From Qipengyuania soli (lineage in GTDB: Bacteria > Pseudomonadota > Alphaproteobacteria > Sphingomonadales > Sphingomonadaceae): 64,000 nt of DNA. The translations under genes and the position numbers were made by a program. Positions 16,521 to 26,581 of this stretch are shown here, piece after piece (position 1 is the stretch's first letter; each line of letters opens with the position of its first letter). Under the pieces are notes generated by a model. That model made no database searches and was not told where the DNA came from. It was given only the letters and a program-made list of their open reading frames with translations. The DNA lies in assembly GCF_015529805.1 (NCBI RefSeq), contig NZ_CP064654.1, forward strand, positions 1,736,001 through 1,800,000. Direction: 5' to 3'.

Positions 16521-17600
16521 ATGGCGCTCGACCGTATCTCGCTTTCCGACTTCAGAAACCATGCCGCGACGGGCCTTGACGGCACCGCGCGCTTCAACCT
16601 CCTGGTGGGTGAGAACGGAGCCGGGAAAACCAATCTGCTCGAAGCGCTATCACTGCTCGCGCCGGGCCGCGGCCTGCGCCGGGCAGCGCTGGCGGACATG
16701 GTTCGCAGCGGGGCCACGAACGGCTTTGCCGTGGGAGCCGACCTCCTCTCGCGCGACGAGCCCCTGCGCATCGGAACCTACAGCGAAGGTGCCCAACCCG
16801 GCCGCCGCCGCGTGCGCATCAACGGTGCGGAGGCCAGCGCTGTAGGACTGGGCGAATGGCTGGCCGTGACCTGGCTCACCCCGGCGATGGACGGCATTTT
16901 CACCGGCCCTTCCGCCGACCGCAGACGCTTTGTCGACCGCATGGCTCTGGCACTCGACCCGATGCACGCGGCACATGTCTCGCGCTACGAGGGCGCACTG
17001 CGCGAACGCAACCGCCTGCTAGCCGACCAGCGCGAACCCGACGGCGCATGGCTCGACGCGATCGAGGCGCAAATGGTCGAACATGGCTCCGCTCTGATGG
17101 TTGGCCGTGCGCGGCTGGTCGAAGCGCTGGCGGTGCGGCTGGCGCAGATGCCGGCCGAACCCTTCGCCCGCCCTGCCCTGACCTATGTGCCCGGTGCACC
17201 TGATCACGCGGACGGCCTGTCGCAAGCGCTCTATGAGGGCCGCCGCCGTGACCGCGCGGCGCAGCGCACCCTTTCCGGCCCGCACCGCGACGAACTCGAC
17301 GTCGTCCACGCCGCCAAGCGCATGCCCGCCGCGCAAAGCTCGACCGGCGAACAGAAGGCAATGCTGGTTGCCATCACCCTCGCCCATGCCGGCCTCGCGG
17401 CGCAGGGCCGCGCCAGTATCCTGCTGCTCGACGAGGTCGCAGCGCATCTCGACCCGGTCCGGCGCGCGGCCCTGTTCGAACAATTGGAAGCGAGCGGCGC
17501 ACAAGTCTGGATGACCGGCACCGAAATTGCGCCTTTCGAGAGCATCGCCGGCGATGCAGCAACCTGGCGCGTCACAAATGGCCTGGTCGAGCGCCTTTAG
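16521..17600 (+). CDS. recF: DNA replication and repair protein RecF
   Basis: SMC-like ATPase that binds gapped DNA and, with RecO and RecR, loads RecA. 359 residues. Walker A is GENGAGKTNLLEALSLLAPG with the following RGLR. The ABC-type signature is SSTGEQKAML, and Walker B is ILLLDEVAAHLD. The start ATG at 16521 gives the standard MALDRISLSDFRNH N-terminus; upstream in-frame codons look non-coding. In many bacteria recF sits with dnaA-dnaN-gyrB, but here it stands alone between the pspC unit and the tesA/ABC-transporter region, as is common in alphaproteobacteria. Its 3' end overlaps the convergent tesA stop by 4 bases. Confidence 0.95.
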   Translation: MALDRISLSDFRNHAATGLDGTARFNLLVGENGAGKTNLLEALSLLAPGRGLRRAALADMVRSGATNGFAVGADLLSRDEPLRIGTYSEGAQPGRRRVRINGAEASAVGLGEWLAVTWLTPAMDGIFTGPSADRRRFVDRMALALDPMHAAHVSRYEGALRERNRLLADQREPDGAWLDAIEAQMVEHGSALMVGRARLVEALAVRLAQMPAEPFARPALTYVPGAPDHADGLSQALYEGRRRDRAAQRTLSGPHRDELDVVHAAKRMPAAQSSTGEQKAMLVAITLAHAGLAAQGRASILLLDEVAAHLDPVRRAALFEQLEASGAQVWMTGTEIAPFESIAGDAATWRVTNGLVERL

Positions 17601-18298
17601 CCTACCGGAGGCAGCGCGGCCTGCACCTCATCCAGCGTGTCCTCTACAAGAAGGTCTATACCCTCTATCGTCGGGTGAATGCGGTCGGCCTGGAACAGCT
17701 GCGGCTTCTCGTAGATCGCCTCGAGCCAGAAGGGCACGATTGCGGCGCCGTATTCCTTGGCGAGCTCGCCATACAGGCTATCGAATTCCGCTTGGTATTC
17801 AGGGCCATAGTTCGGCGGCGCACGCATCCCCATGAGCAGGACCGGGATGCCGCGCTTCTTCGCTTCTCCCAGCATGGCGGCGAAATTGGCGCGCGTTTCC
17901 GTGGGCTGGAGACCACGCAGCATATCGTTCCCACCGAGCTCGAGCATGATCAGGTCCGGTTTCACCTTCTGCGCATCGAGTGCGAAAGCGAAACGCTTGG
18001 CGCCCGCCGCACTCGTCTCCCCAGACACCGCCGCATTGGTGACGATCGCGTTGATACCCTTGTCGCGCAAGGCGTATTCGAGCTTGGTCGGGTAGGAATG
18101 CGTCAGGCCTACTCCATAGCCGGCGAACAGGCTGTCCCCGAATGCGAGGATACGGCGTTCAGGGCCCGCGACCTCCTTGCGCTCGGGCGAGGTGGCCGAA
18201 GGGGCGGTCGTCTCCGCCGGTTCCGCAACAGTGTCGGCCTGCGAACAGGCAGCGAGAACCGGGGCAAGCAGTGCTATCGACCAATGACTGAGCCGCAT
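17597..18298 (-). CDS. tesA: Arylesterase/lysophospholipase of the GDSL/SGNH family, lipoprotein (TesA type)
   Basis: 233 residues. Signal peptide with lipobox VLAA-C at residue 18, so predicted to be a lipoprotein rather than the soluble periplasmic TesA of E. coli. SGNH blocks are present: GDSLFAGYG (block I, Ser), the block II Gly in AAVSGET, GGNDMLRG (block III, Asn) and DRIHPTIEG (block V, Asp and His). It is divergent from an ABC ATPase/permease pair, the conserved tesA-ybbA-ybbP arrangement. Role: hydrolysis of acyl esters or thioesters in the periplasm. Confidence 0.9.
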   Translation of the reverse strand: MRLSHWSIALLAPVLAACSQADTVAEPAETTAPSATSPERKEVAGPERRILAFGDSLFAGYGVGLTHSYPTKLEYALRDKGINAIVTNAAVSGETSAAGAKRFAFALDAQKVKPDLIMLELGGNDMLRGLQPTETRANFAAMLGEAKKRGIPVLLMGMRAPPNYGPEYQAEFDSLYGELAKEYGAAIVPFWLEAIYEKPQLFQADRIHPTIEGIDLLVEDTLDEVQAALPPVG

Positions 18299-18345
18299 CG
18301 GCGAGTATCCTTGTGCAACCTATGGCCCTATGCCATCGCAGCGCC

Positions 18346-19035
18346 GTGACCAATCCACAAGCCGCGATTTCCGCCCGCAACCTCACCCTCACCCTCGGTA
18401 CCGACGCCGCGCCCGTCGAGATCCTGCGCGGCATCGACCTCGACATCGAAACCGGCTCGACCGTTGCCCTGCTAGGACCGTCGGGCTCGGGCAAGAGTTC
18501 GCTGATGGCGGTACTGTCAGGACTCGAACGCGCCAGCGGGGGCAACCTGCAGGTCGCGGGTCAGGACTTTGCTGCACTCGACGAAGATGCCCTCGCCCAT
18601 GCCCGGCGCGGCCGCATCGGCATCGTGCTGCAGGCCTTCCATCTTCTCCCCACCATGACCGCGCTGGAAAACGTTGCGACGCCTATGGAACTCTCCGGCG
18701 AAACCGACGCGCGCGCGCGGGCCAAGGCCGAACTAGAGGCAGTCGGCCTCGGGCACCGGCTCGACCACTATCCGCAACAATTGTCTGGCGGCGAACAACA
18801 GCGCGTCGCCATTGCCCGCGCGATTGCGCCGCGCCCAGCGCTGATTTTTGCCGACGAGCCGACCGGAAATCTCGACGCAGCAACCGGCCACGAGATCGTC
18901 GAACTGCTGTTCGCCCGCCGCGCGGAAACCGGAGCGACCCTGCTGGTCATCACGCACGATCCCGAACTCGCCGAGCATTGCGAGCGCGTGCTGACGCTCG
19001 CCGACGGACGCATCGCCAGCGATACTGCCGCATGA
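18346..19035 (+). CDS. ABC transporter ATP-binding protein (YbbA/LolD type)
   Basis: About 229 residues from GTG 18346; in-frame ATGs at 18322 and 18313 are possible and no start has a convincing ribosome site. Walker A GPSGSGKSSL, signature LSGGEQQRVAIARAIA, Walker B LIFADEPTGNLD and the switch His in VITHD are all present. Sequence style and gene order (tesA divergent, FtsX-type permease downstream with an ATGA overlap) match YbbA, partner of YbbP. The substrate is not proven; lipid or lipoprotein extraction is suspected for this family. Confidence 0.9.
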   Translation: MTNPQAAISARNLTLTLGTDAAPVEILRGIDLDIETGSTVALLGPSGSGKSSLMAVLSGLERASGGNLQVAGQDFAALDEDALAHARRGRIGIVLQAFHLLPTMTALENVATPMELSGETDARARAKAELEAVGLGHRLDHYPQQLSGGEQQRVAIARAIAPRPALIFADEPTGNLDAATGHEIVELLFARRAETGATLLVITHDPELAEHCERVLTLADGRIASDTAA

Positions 19036-21539
19036 CCTGGGGAACCGCCTGGCGCATCGCCCGGCGCGATCTCAGCGCGCGCTTCCGCGGCCTGCGCCTG
19101 CTGCTCGTTTGCCTGTTCCTCGGCACCGGCGCACTAGCGGCCATCGGCACGCTGACAGCGGCAATAGAGCAGGAGCTGGAGGCGAACGGTCGCCAGTTTC
19201 TCGGCGGAGACCTCCAGGTCGAACTATGGCAACGCGGCCTTGCCGACGAAGAGCGTGCCGCATTGTCCCAAATTGGGACAGTTTCTTCCGGCACTCGGAT
19301 GCAGGCCATGGCCCGCGCAGGCGAACAGGCCGTGCCGATTGAGCTCAAGGCCGTGGACCAAGCCTATCCCTTGTACGGAAAGCTGGTGCTGGCCGACGGG
19401 CGGATTGTCGGCCCGCCCCCTGCCGATGGGGCTTGGCTGTCGCAGGGCGCGGCCGACCGGCTCGGAACCGGGATCGGCGATACGATCACGATCGGCACCG
19501 CGCCGATCAAGGTCGGCGGCATCATCAAGGACGAGCCAGACCGTCTCGGCGAAGGCTTCCAGCTCGGACCAACGATCATCGTCGCAGAGGACCTGCCCAT
19601 GCGCGCCGGCCTCATCGCTCCTGGTTCGATGTACCAGTCTAAGACCCGCGTCCGTTTCGCAGGGTCACAGGCCCCCGAAGATGTTGCCGAGAGCCTGAAA
19701 AAGCGCTTCCCGACTTCGGGTTTCGAAATCGACACCGCCGACAGGGCCGCACCTGGTACCGACCGTTTCGTCGACCGGATGGGCGAATTCCTGACCCTCG
19801 TCGGCCTTGCCGCTCTGGTGATCGCGGGGATCGGCATCGGTGGTGGCGTCAGTTCCTACCTCGATGCCAGGCGGCAGGGGATCGCCACGCTCAAGATAAT
19901 CGGCGCTACCAGTCGCGACATCGGCAAGATCTACGCGCTCCAGGTGTTCGCCGCTGCCCTTGTCGGCAGCATCGCAGGCATCCTCGTAGGGATAGCCATC
20001 GTGCCGCTGCTTGCGGGTGCATTGCGGGGTCTCCTGCCCGTATCGACCGGCTTCATCTTCGCACCCGGACCGCTCCTGCTCGCCCTTGCCTACGGTCTGC
20101 TGGTAGCGCTCGTGTTCGCGGCACCACCGCTAATGAGGGCACGTCGCTTCCCGGCCATGGCGCTGATGCGTGCGCGCGTGTCGCCGCTGGCAGGGGACAA
20201 GGCGGCGCTCGCGATAGTGGGCGGCGGGCTCGCGGCCATCGTTGCCCTCGCCTTGCTCACCGCCGAGCAGCCCATGCTCTCGGGCGGTTTCCTTGCCGGA
20301 GCTGCGGTCCTCCTCGGCCTGTTGGCGCTGCTGGGCCTTGCAATTCGCAAGCTGGCGGCCTCGTTCCCCCGCGCGCGTAATCCCATTCTGCGCAATGCGC
20401 TTGCCAATTTGCACCGCCCCGGAAGCTCCACCGGAGCCCTGGTAACCGCACTCGGCTTCGGCCTCTCCGCCTTCGTCCTGCTCGCTGCGGTCCAGTCGGC
20501 AATCGACGGCAATATCGCAAAGCGGGTCCCCGAAAAGGCTCCCGACTACTTCGTTCTCGACATCCCTCGCGAGCAGGTGACCGAGTTCGAACGGCTGGTC
20601 CAGCAGGCCGACCCCAATGCCAACTGGCGTACGGTTCCGGCACTGCGCGGGTCGGTGCTTGCGTTCGGACCCGAAGACCGCATGACCCGTACCGCAGACC
20701 TCGAGGAGCTGCCCGAAGGTGCCTGGGCCCTGCGCGGTGAGCGCGGCCTGACCTATGCCGACGAAGTCCCGCCCGGGAACACCATCACCAAGGGCAAGTG
20801 GTGGGGGCCATTCTACGCGGGTGAGCCGCAGGTATCGATCGACGAGGATTTCGCAGAGGCTGCCGGGCTCGAAATCGGCGACATGCTGACGTTCGGCGTC
20901 CTGGGCGTCGAAAAGCAGGCGCGCATCACCAGTTTCCGTCGGATCGACTGGGAGAGCATGGGCTTCAATTACGTCTTCGTGCTCAGCCCCAATGCGATGC
21001 AGGACGTGCCGCACAATCTTGCCGCCACGATCGAGCTGTCGAAAGGCACACCCACGGGCCCACTGCTTCAGTCACTGGTGCGCAGTTTCCCGTCGGCCTC
21101 GGTGATCGAGGTGGGCGGCGTCCTGGGTCAGGCAAGAACGATCCTCGACCAGGTCGGGTTGGCCACGCTTGCTGCTGCCAGCGTCGCCGTGTTCGCGGGG
21201 CTTGCCGTGCTCTTGGGCGCGATAGCTGCCGCACGTGCTGCGCGAACCTATGACACTGTCGTTATGCGGGTCCTCGGCGCAGATCGGCGGCAGATCCTCG
21301 CCATGCAATTGATCGAGTACGGCATCCTCGCCGCGGCTCTCGCAATCGTTGCTCTCGCTGTTGGCAGCTTCGCAGCATGGCTGGTCGTCACCCGACTGTT
21401 CGAGTTCGACTGGCTGCCCGACTGGCCCCAAGTCCTTGCAGTGCTCGGTCTTGGGCTGGCGGTTGTACTGGTTTTCGCGCTCGGGGCGTCGCTGCCCTTG
21501 CTCAGGGCCAAGCCCGCCCAGGCACTGCGCGCGCTCTAG
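19032..21539 (+). CDS. FtsX-like ABC transporter permease (YbbP type)
   Basis: 835 residues. An N-terminal anchor helix (LLLVCLFLGTGALAAIGTL) is followed by a large periplasmic domain. There are two FtsX membrane blocks: about residues 250-370, with LVGLAALVIAGIGIGGGVSSYLD and KIIGATSRDIGKIY, and the last 180 residues, with LAAASVAVFAGLAVLLGA and RVLGADRRQILAMQLIEYGIL. A second helix cluster near residues 395-440 separates two periplasmic regions. The start overlaps the ATPase stop by 4 bases. This is the YbbP-type permease of the tesA-linked transporter. It ends 227 bases before the convergent TonB receptor gene. Confidence 0.9.
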   Translation: MTWGTAWRIARRDLSARFRGLRLLLVCLFLGTGALAAIGTLTAAIEQELEANGRQFLGGDLQVELWQRGLADEERAALSQIGTVSSGTRMQAMARAGEQAVPIELKAVDQAYPLYGKLVLADGRIVGPPPADGAWLSQGAADRLGTGIGDTITIGTAPIKVGGIIKDEPDRLGEGFQLGPTIIVAEDLPMRAGLIAPGSMYQSKTRVRFAGSQAPEDVAESLKKRFPTSGFEIDTADRAAPGTDRFVDRMGEFLTLVGLAALVIAGIGIGGGVSSYLDARRQGIATLKIIGATSRDIGKIYALQVFAAALVGSIAGILVGIAIVPLLAGALRGLLPVSTGFIFAPGPLLLALAYGLLVALVFAAPPLMRARRFPAMALMRARVSPLAGDKAALAIVGGGLAAIVALALLTAEQPMLSGGFLAGAAVLLGLLALLGLAIRKLAASFPRARNPILRNALANLHRPGSSTGALVTALGFGLSAFVLLAAVQSAIDGNIAKRVPEKAPDYFVLDIPREQVTEFERLVQQADPNANWRTVPALRGSVLAFGPEDRMTRTADLEELPEGAWALRGERGLTYADEVPPGNTITKGKWWGPFYAGEPQVSIDEDFAEAAGLEIGDMLTFGVLGVEKQARITSFRRIDWESMGFNYVFVLSPNAMQDVPHNLAATIELSKGTPTGPLLQSLVRSFPSASVIEVGGVLGQARTILDQVGLATLAAASVAVFAGLAVLLGAIAAARAARTYDTVVMRVLGADRRQILAMQLIEYGILAAALAIVALAVGSFAAWLVVTRLFEFDWLPDWPQVLAVLGLGLAVVLVFALGASLPLLRAKPAQALRAL

Positions 21540-21546
21540 AAAAAAT

Positions 21547-21576
21547 GAACCCCGCAGCCAAGATGGCGCGGGGTTC
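21547..21576. terminator. GC-rich hairpin after the ybbP-like gene
   Basis: GAACCCCGC (21547-21555) pairs perfectly with GCGGGGTTC (21568-21576). The A-run at 21540-21545 becomes a T-run on the minus strand, so it would terminate leftward transcription; on the plus strand it lacks a T-run. Confidence 0.5.
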
Positions 21577-21707
21577 AGGATATCGACCAGTAGAGCGAAG
21601 ACCAGCCCGACGGGTCGCAACCTCCTGATAACATCTCATCCCGCCTCGCGGGCTACCACGTCGGGACCGTTTCAACCCGGGACGGATGCTGCAAGTTCAT
21701 GACATGC

Positions 21708-21745
21708 AAAAGAAAAGGGGACCCCAAGGCCCCCTTTCCCGTTTT
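21708..21745. terminator. Bidirectional terminator between convergent genes
   Basis: AAAGGGG (21714-21720) pairs with CCCCTTT (21731-21737). TTTTT follows on the plus strand at 21741-21745, and TTTTCTTTT follows on the minus strand (AAAAGAAAA at 21708-21716). It can serve both the ABC permease gene and the TonB receptor gene. Confidence 0.65.
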
Positions 21746-21765
21746 TCGCGGATGATCCGGAAGTA

Positions 21766-24450
21766 TTAGAACTTGTACTTCACCGATGCACCATAGGTGC
21801 GCGGCTGGTTCGCGTAGCCCGAGATCGAGCCCGACTGCGCGACCGAGTCGAAGATCGTGGTGATATAACGATCGTCGAGCAGGTTGCGGCCCCACACGGT
21901 CAGTTCCAGGCCCATGCCGAAGGCATAGGTCGCACTGGCCGACAGTTCGTCCACCTGGCGGCGGAACGGACGGGCTGCGGCGAAGGCCGCATCCTGGCCA
22001 CCCGAGATGAAGCCCGGCAGGCCGTCCGCGATCTGCACCGGAGCTTCGTGGTAGAAGTTGGTGTTCAGGATGATGCGGTCGCCAGCGGAGTTGATCTCCT
22101 TGTTGTACTGGGCGCCCAGAGCCATCGTGAACTCCGAGATTCCGGCCACGTCGCGACCCGAGAGGTCGCCGATCGAGCTGTTCGGGAAACTGTTGTACTT
22201 CGGCTGCAGGAAGGTGAAGGCGGCCATCACGCTGAACGAATCCGACAGGCGCGAAACGCTGTCGAACTCGATACCGAAGGTCTCCTGCTCACCCGCATTG
22301 GCAAGGGCAAAGCCCGTGCCGGTGAAGATGTTCGACTGGAAGCCTTTGATCTTCTGGTTGAAGAAGGTGAGGTTGGCCGAGAAAATGTCCCAGTTGCCCT
22401 TCAGACCCAGTTCCGCGACCTCGGTCTTTTCCGGACCCGCAAAGCGCGAACCGGTGGTGAGGTTGGTGGTGGCCAGACCCGCAGTCTGGATTGCCGCGAG
22501 ATCCGACGCCAGCGGACGGCTGTCACGCGACAGGTTGAACGAGCTCGCCTTGAAGCCGGTTGCGTAGGACGCATAGACGTTCAGGTACGGCGAAACGTCA
22601 TAAGCGAGGCGCGCGGTCCAGGTGAAGTCGTTGTCGCTGGTCTTGCCCTCTTCCACGCTGTTGGGAATGTTGAGGAAGGGCGGCAGGAACTGCAACGGAC
22701 GCAGGGCCAGCAGCGGGTTGACCGCCGGATTGCTGGCGTTGGCATCGGCAAAGCTGCCGACTGCAGTAGCAACCTGCTGGTAGATCGCGGGCTGCGCGAG
22801 TGCGAAGCCACCGATTTCCGCCTGCGTCGCCGGACGGCCGAGGTTGAGGATGCTGCCAACCTGGGTGGCAAGGCCCTGGGCGAAGATCGCGGTGCGACCG
22901 ATGCCGGTGAGGTTCAGGCTGGAGAAGACGTCTGACGAAACGACATTGGTCGAAACGCGCTTGCTGTCGTCGGTGTAGTTTCCGCCGAGCGTCAGCACGA
23001 GGCCGTCGGCGACTTCGAAATCGACCTGACCGAAGACCGAGATCGCCTCGTTCTTCAGCGTGTAGGCTTCAGTGAGGCCCTGGCCCGGCATGAAGAACTG
23101 GTTGAGGTAGTTCTGGCCAGTGAGAGCCGAGATCGTGCCTTCGAGCTGGTCGACAGCGAAATCGTTCGGCGGGCTGGTGACCGGACCGCCGATCAGGAGG
23201 TTCGCGTATTCACGGAAGTCCTGGCCGAAGAACAGCTCGTTCGACTGGTCGATGCTTTCATTGAAGTAGAAACCGCCGAGCAAGAAGCTGATGCGGTCGC
23301 CGATTTCACCGGCGAGGCGCAGTTCCTGGGTGAAGGTTTCGAGACCGACGTCGGCGAAGTTGCGACCGATCAGGTCGGCGCTGGTGAAGTCCGAATCCTG
23401 GTTGGTGATGGCGCGCGATTCACGATAGGCAGTGATCGAGGTCAGCGTGAAGTCGCCGATCTCGTAGTCTGCCTGACCCGAAACGCCCCAGTTCTCGATG
23501 TCGTTCGAGGAATCGAAGTTGTTGTAGATCACGTCGGCGAACGGATCGGCCGGGTTCGGGATCTGGCCGCCGATGGCAAGGATCGCGTTGCTGGCCGCCG
23601 AACGGCGAAGGTTGACGACACCGCAGCAGGTTTCGTCGATCTTGTCGAAGTCGCCGATAAGGCGGAACTTCAGCGGGCCGCCGTTGTCGAACAGCAGCTG
23701 GCCACGGGTGAACCAGCGGTCGCGGCCATTGCTCTCGTTGCCAGTGCCGAGGTCATCGAGGTAACCGTCGCGCTTGTTGATGCCGCCGGCGAGGCTGAAG
23801 GCGATGCCGTCGGTGATCGGGCCGGTGACGAGGCCCTTTGCGACGATCGCATTGTAGTTTCCGTAGCTAAGTTCGGCAGAGCCGCCGAATTCGAACTGCG
23901 GTTCCTTGGTGACGATCGAGATGACGCCAGCGCTGGCATTCTTGCCGAACAGGGTCGACTGCGGGCCGCGCAGGACTTCGACGCGCTGGACGTCGGGGAG
24001 GTCGGTGATCTGCGAGGCGGTGCGGCTGCGATAGACGCCGTCGACGAACACGCCGACCGAAGGCTCGATGCCGGCGTTGTTGGCGCCGTTGCCGAAGCCG
24101 CGGATGAGGAAGTTGGTGTTGGCCGAGCTCTGGAGCTGCGAAACCTTGAGCGAGGGAACCTGGGTCTGCAGGTCCTTGAGGTCACGGATCTGGGCGCGCT
24201 CGATGGTCTCGGCAGTAGTCACGCTGACGGCGACAGGGATTTCCTGCAGCGTCTGTTCGCGCTTGGTCGCGGTGACGATGATGACGTTGCTGTCGGGGGT
24301 TTCCGCCTGTTCTTCGGCGGTGTCTGCAACGGAAGCCTGGTCGTCGTCGGCATCCTGGGCCGCAACGGTGGAGGGAAGGACCAGCGCCGCAGCACCGGCA
24401 AGCATAACGGTACGAACGGTCGCAGTGCGGCCGAAGGCAGTAAATTTCAT
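21766..24450 (-). CDS. TonB-dependent outer membrane receptor
   Basis: 894 residues with a signal peptide ending near STVAAQ. The plug domain begins around NVIIVTATKREQTLQEIPVAV and continues with DLQTQVPSLKV, NFLIRGFGNG, GVFVDGVYRS and VEVLRGPQSTLFGKNASAGVIS. A 22-strand barrel fills the remainder and ends with the aromatic C-terminus of outer-membrane proteins (ASVKYKF). The ligand is not evident; sphingomonads carry many such receptors for siderophores, sugars or aromatic compounds. No sigma/anti-sigma pair or periplasmic binding protein lies nearby. The start at 24450 follows an AGAGGAA site; a six-codon longer frame was rejected. Confidence 0.93.
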   Translation of the reverse strand: MKFTAFGRTATVRTVMLAGAAALVLPSTVAAQDADDDQASVADTAEEQAETPDSNVIIVTATKREQTLQEIPVAVSVTTAETIERAQIRDLKDLQTQVPSLKVSQLQSSANTNFLIRGFGNGANNAGIEPSVGVFVDGVYRSRTASQITDLPDVQRVEVLRGPQSTLFGKNASAGVISIVTKEPQFEFGGSAELSYGNYNAIVAKGLVTGPITDGIAFSLAGGINKRDGYLDDLGTGNESNGRDRWFTRGQLLFDNGGPLKFRLIGDFDKIDETCCGVVNLRRSAASNAILAIGGQIPNPADPFADVIYNNFDSSNDIENWGVSGQADYEIGDFTLTSITAYRESRAITNQDSDFTSADLIGRNFADVGLETFTQELRLAGEIGDRISFLLGGFYFNESIDQSNELFFGQDFREYANLLIGGPVTSPPNDFAVDQLEGTISALTGQNYLNQFFMPGQGLTEAYTLKNEAISVFGQVDFEVADGLVLTLGGNYTDDSKRVSTNVVSSDVFSSLNLTGIGRTAIFAQGLATQVGSILNLGRPATQAEIGGFALAQPAIYQQVATAVGSFADANASNPAVNPLLALRPLQFLPPFLNIPNSVEEGKTSDNDFTWTARLAYDVSPYLNVYASYATGFKASSFNLSRDSRPLASDLAAIQTAGLATTNLTTGSRFAGPEKTEVAELGLKGNWDIFSANLTFFNQKIKGFQSNIFTGTGFALANAGEQETFGIEFDSVSRLSDSFSVMAAFTFLQPKYNSFPNSSIGDLSGRDVAGISEFTMALGAQYNKEINSAGDRIILNTNFYHEAPVQIADGLPGFISGGQDAAFAAARPFRRQVDELSASATYAFGMGLELTVWGRNLLDDRYITTIFDSVAQSGSISGYANQPRTYGASVKYKF

Positions 24451-24708
24451 GGAGGTTCCTCTTCTCACAAGACGTGTAGTCGGTCTGCTGCGCAGTCCCC
24501 AAAATCACGCGAGCGAGCGCGAGATATTGAGAGATCCTGCCACTCTCAAGGGGTTAGCGTGGTTCCCCCACACGCATTCGCCGACTGTGCCTTTCGCGTT
24601 ACACAGCAGCACCTTGCCGCAATGCAGCATCTACGCTAGGGGCGCGCCCGAAACGCAGCCCGCCCTCGCGCGTTGCCGCTACGGCACCCTTAAAGAAAGC
24701 TAGAATCC
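24451..24708. other. Divergent intergenic region between the TonB receptor gene and typA
   Basis: 258 bases with no open reading frame of coding character. It must contain promoters for both genes. TTAGCGTGG and TTGCCGC stretches were noted, but no confident -35/-10 pair or Fur-like palindrome was found. Confidence 0.5.
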
Positions 24709-26526
24709 ATGTCCCGCGACCTGCGCAACGTGGCGATCATCGCTCACGTCGACCACGGCAAGACCACTCTCGTCGACCAACTTTTTCGTCAGTCGGGAAC
24801 CTTCCGCGAAAACCAGCGCGTCGAGGAACGCGCGATGGATTCGAACGACCTGGAAAAGGAACGCGGGATCACGATTCTCGCCAAGTGCACCAGCGTCGAG
24901 TGGAACGGCACGCGCATCAACATCGTCGATACCCCGGGGCACGCCGACTTCGGCGCCGAGGTGGAGCGCATCCTGAGCATGGTCGATGGCGTCATCCTGC
25001 TGGTCGATTCCGCTGAAGGTCCGATGCCGCAGACCAAGTTCGTTACCGGCAAGGCGCTCGCCCTAGGCCTGCGTCCGATCGTCGTCGTCAACAAGATCGA
25101 CCGTTCCGACGCACGCCCGCAGGAAGTGCTCGACGAATGTTTCGACCTCTTCGCCAGCCTCGACGCCAATGACGAGCAGCTCGATTTCCCGAGCCTGTGG
25201 GCTTCGGGCCGTGACGGCTACGCCAGCGACGACGAAACCGCGCGTAGCGGCGACCTCAACCCGCTGTTCCAGCTGATTGTCGACCACGTCCCCGCCCCGG
25301 GTCTCGACCCCAATGGCCCCTTCAGCTTCCTCGCTACGCTGCTCGACCGCGACAATTTCATGGGCCGCGTGCTGACCGGCCGCGTCCAGTCGGGTACGGT
25401 CAACATCAACGACCCGATCCGCGCACTCGATGCCGAGGGCAACGTGATCGAGGTCGGCCGCGCAACCAAGCTGCTGAGCTTCGACGGGCTGGAACGCGTC
25501 CCGGTCGAACGCGCCGAGGCGGGCGACATCATCGCTATCGCCGGCCTGGAAAAGGCGACAGTTGCCAACACCATCGCCGATCCCAGCGTTACCGAACCGA
25601 TCCAGGCCCAGCCGATCGACCCGCCGACGCTGGCCATGCGCTTCGCCGTCAACGACAGCCCGCTTGCCGGGCGCGAAGGCAGCAAGGTGACCAGTCGCAT
25701 GATCCGCGACCGCCTGTTCCGCGAAGCCGAAACCAATGTCGCCATCCGCATTACCGAGAGCGAGGACAAGGACAGCTTCGAGGTCGCCGGTCGCGGCGAA
25801 CTCCAGCTCGGCGTGCTCATCGAAACGATGCGCCGCGAAGGCTTCGAACTCGGCATCAGCCGCCCCCGCGTGCTCTTCCGTGAAGAGAACGGCCAGCGCA
25901 TGGAGCCGTTCGAGACGGTCGTCATCGACGTTGATGACGAACATTCGGGCACGGTCGTCGAGAAGATGCAGCGCCGCAAGGCCGAGCTGACCGAGATGCG
26001 CCCCTCGGGCCAGGGCAAGACCCGCATCACCTTCTCCGCCCCCTCGCGCGGCCTCATCGGCTATCACGGCGAGTTCCTGTCGGACACGCGCGGCACGGGC
26101 ATCATGAACCGCCTGTTCGAGAAGTATGACGCGCACAAGGGCCCGATCGAAGGCCGCCAGAACGGCGTGCTGATCTCGATGGTCCCGGGTGAGGCAGTCC
26201 CCTACGCGCTCAACGCGCTGGAGGAACGCGGCATCCTGTTCATCGGCGGCGGCGCGAAGATCTACGAAGGCATGATCATCGGCGAGAACGCCAAGCCCGA
26301 CGATCTCGAAGTCAACCCGATGAAGTCGAAGCAGCTGACGAACTTCCGTTCGACCGGCAAGGACGACGCCATTCGCCTGACCCCGCCCAAGGTCATGACG
26401 CTGGAACAGGCCATCGCCTATATCGACGATGACGAGATGGTCGAAGTCACCCCGCAGTCGATCCGCCTGCGCAAGGCGATCCTCGATCCGCACGAGCGCA
26501 AGCGCGCCAAGCGCGCTGCGGGTTAA
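24709..26526 (+). CDS. typA: Translational GTPase TypA/BipA
   Basis: 605 residues, ribosome-associated GTPase that helps 50S assembly and stress adaptation. G motifs: G1 [11 protein letters not shown]2 in RGITI, G3 DTPGHADF and G4 NKIDR. Domains II, III and V follow, and the C-terminal TypA-specific part ends with [20 protein letters not shown]. Upstream are 258 bases shared with the divergent TonB receptor gene. Confidence 0.97.
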   Translation: MSRDLRNVAIIAHVDHGKTTLVDQLFRQSGTFRENQRVEERAMDSNDLEKERGITILAKCTSVEWNGTRINIVDTPGHADFGAEVERILSMVDGVILLVDSAEGPMPQTKFVTGKALALGLRPIVVVNKIDRSDARPQEVLDECFDLFASLDANDEQLDFPSLWASGRDGYASDDETARSGDLNPLFQLIVDHVPAPGLDPNGPFSFLATLLDRDNFMGRVLTGRVQSGTVNINDPIRALDAEGNVIEVGRATKLLSFDGLERVPVERAEAGDIIAIAGLEKATVANTIADPSVTEPIQAQPIDPPTLAMRFAVNDSPLAGREGSKVTSRMIRDRLFREAETNVAIRITESEDKDSFEVAGRGELQLGVLIETMRREGFELGISRPRVLFREENGQRMEPFETVVIDVDDEHSGTVVEKMQRRKAELTEMRPSGQGKTRITFSAPSRGLIGYHGEFLSDTRGTGIMNRLFEKYDAHKGPIEGRQNGVLISMVPGEAVPYALNALEERGILFIGGGAKIYEGMIIGENAKPDDLEVNPMKSKQLTNFRSTGKDDAIRLTPPKVMTLEQAIAYIDDDEMVEVTPQSIRLRKAILDPHERKRAKRAAG

Positions 26527-26581
26527 TCGGCTTCAAACAGCCAGATTGTCAGCGGGTCATGTGCGCGATAGCTTCGCGTGC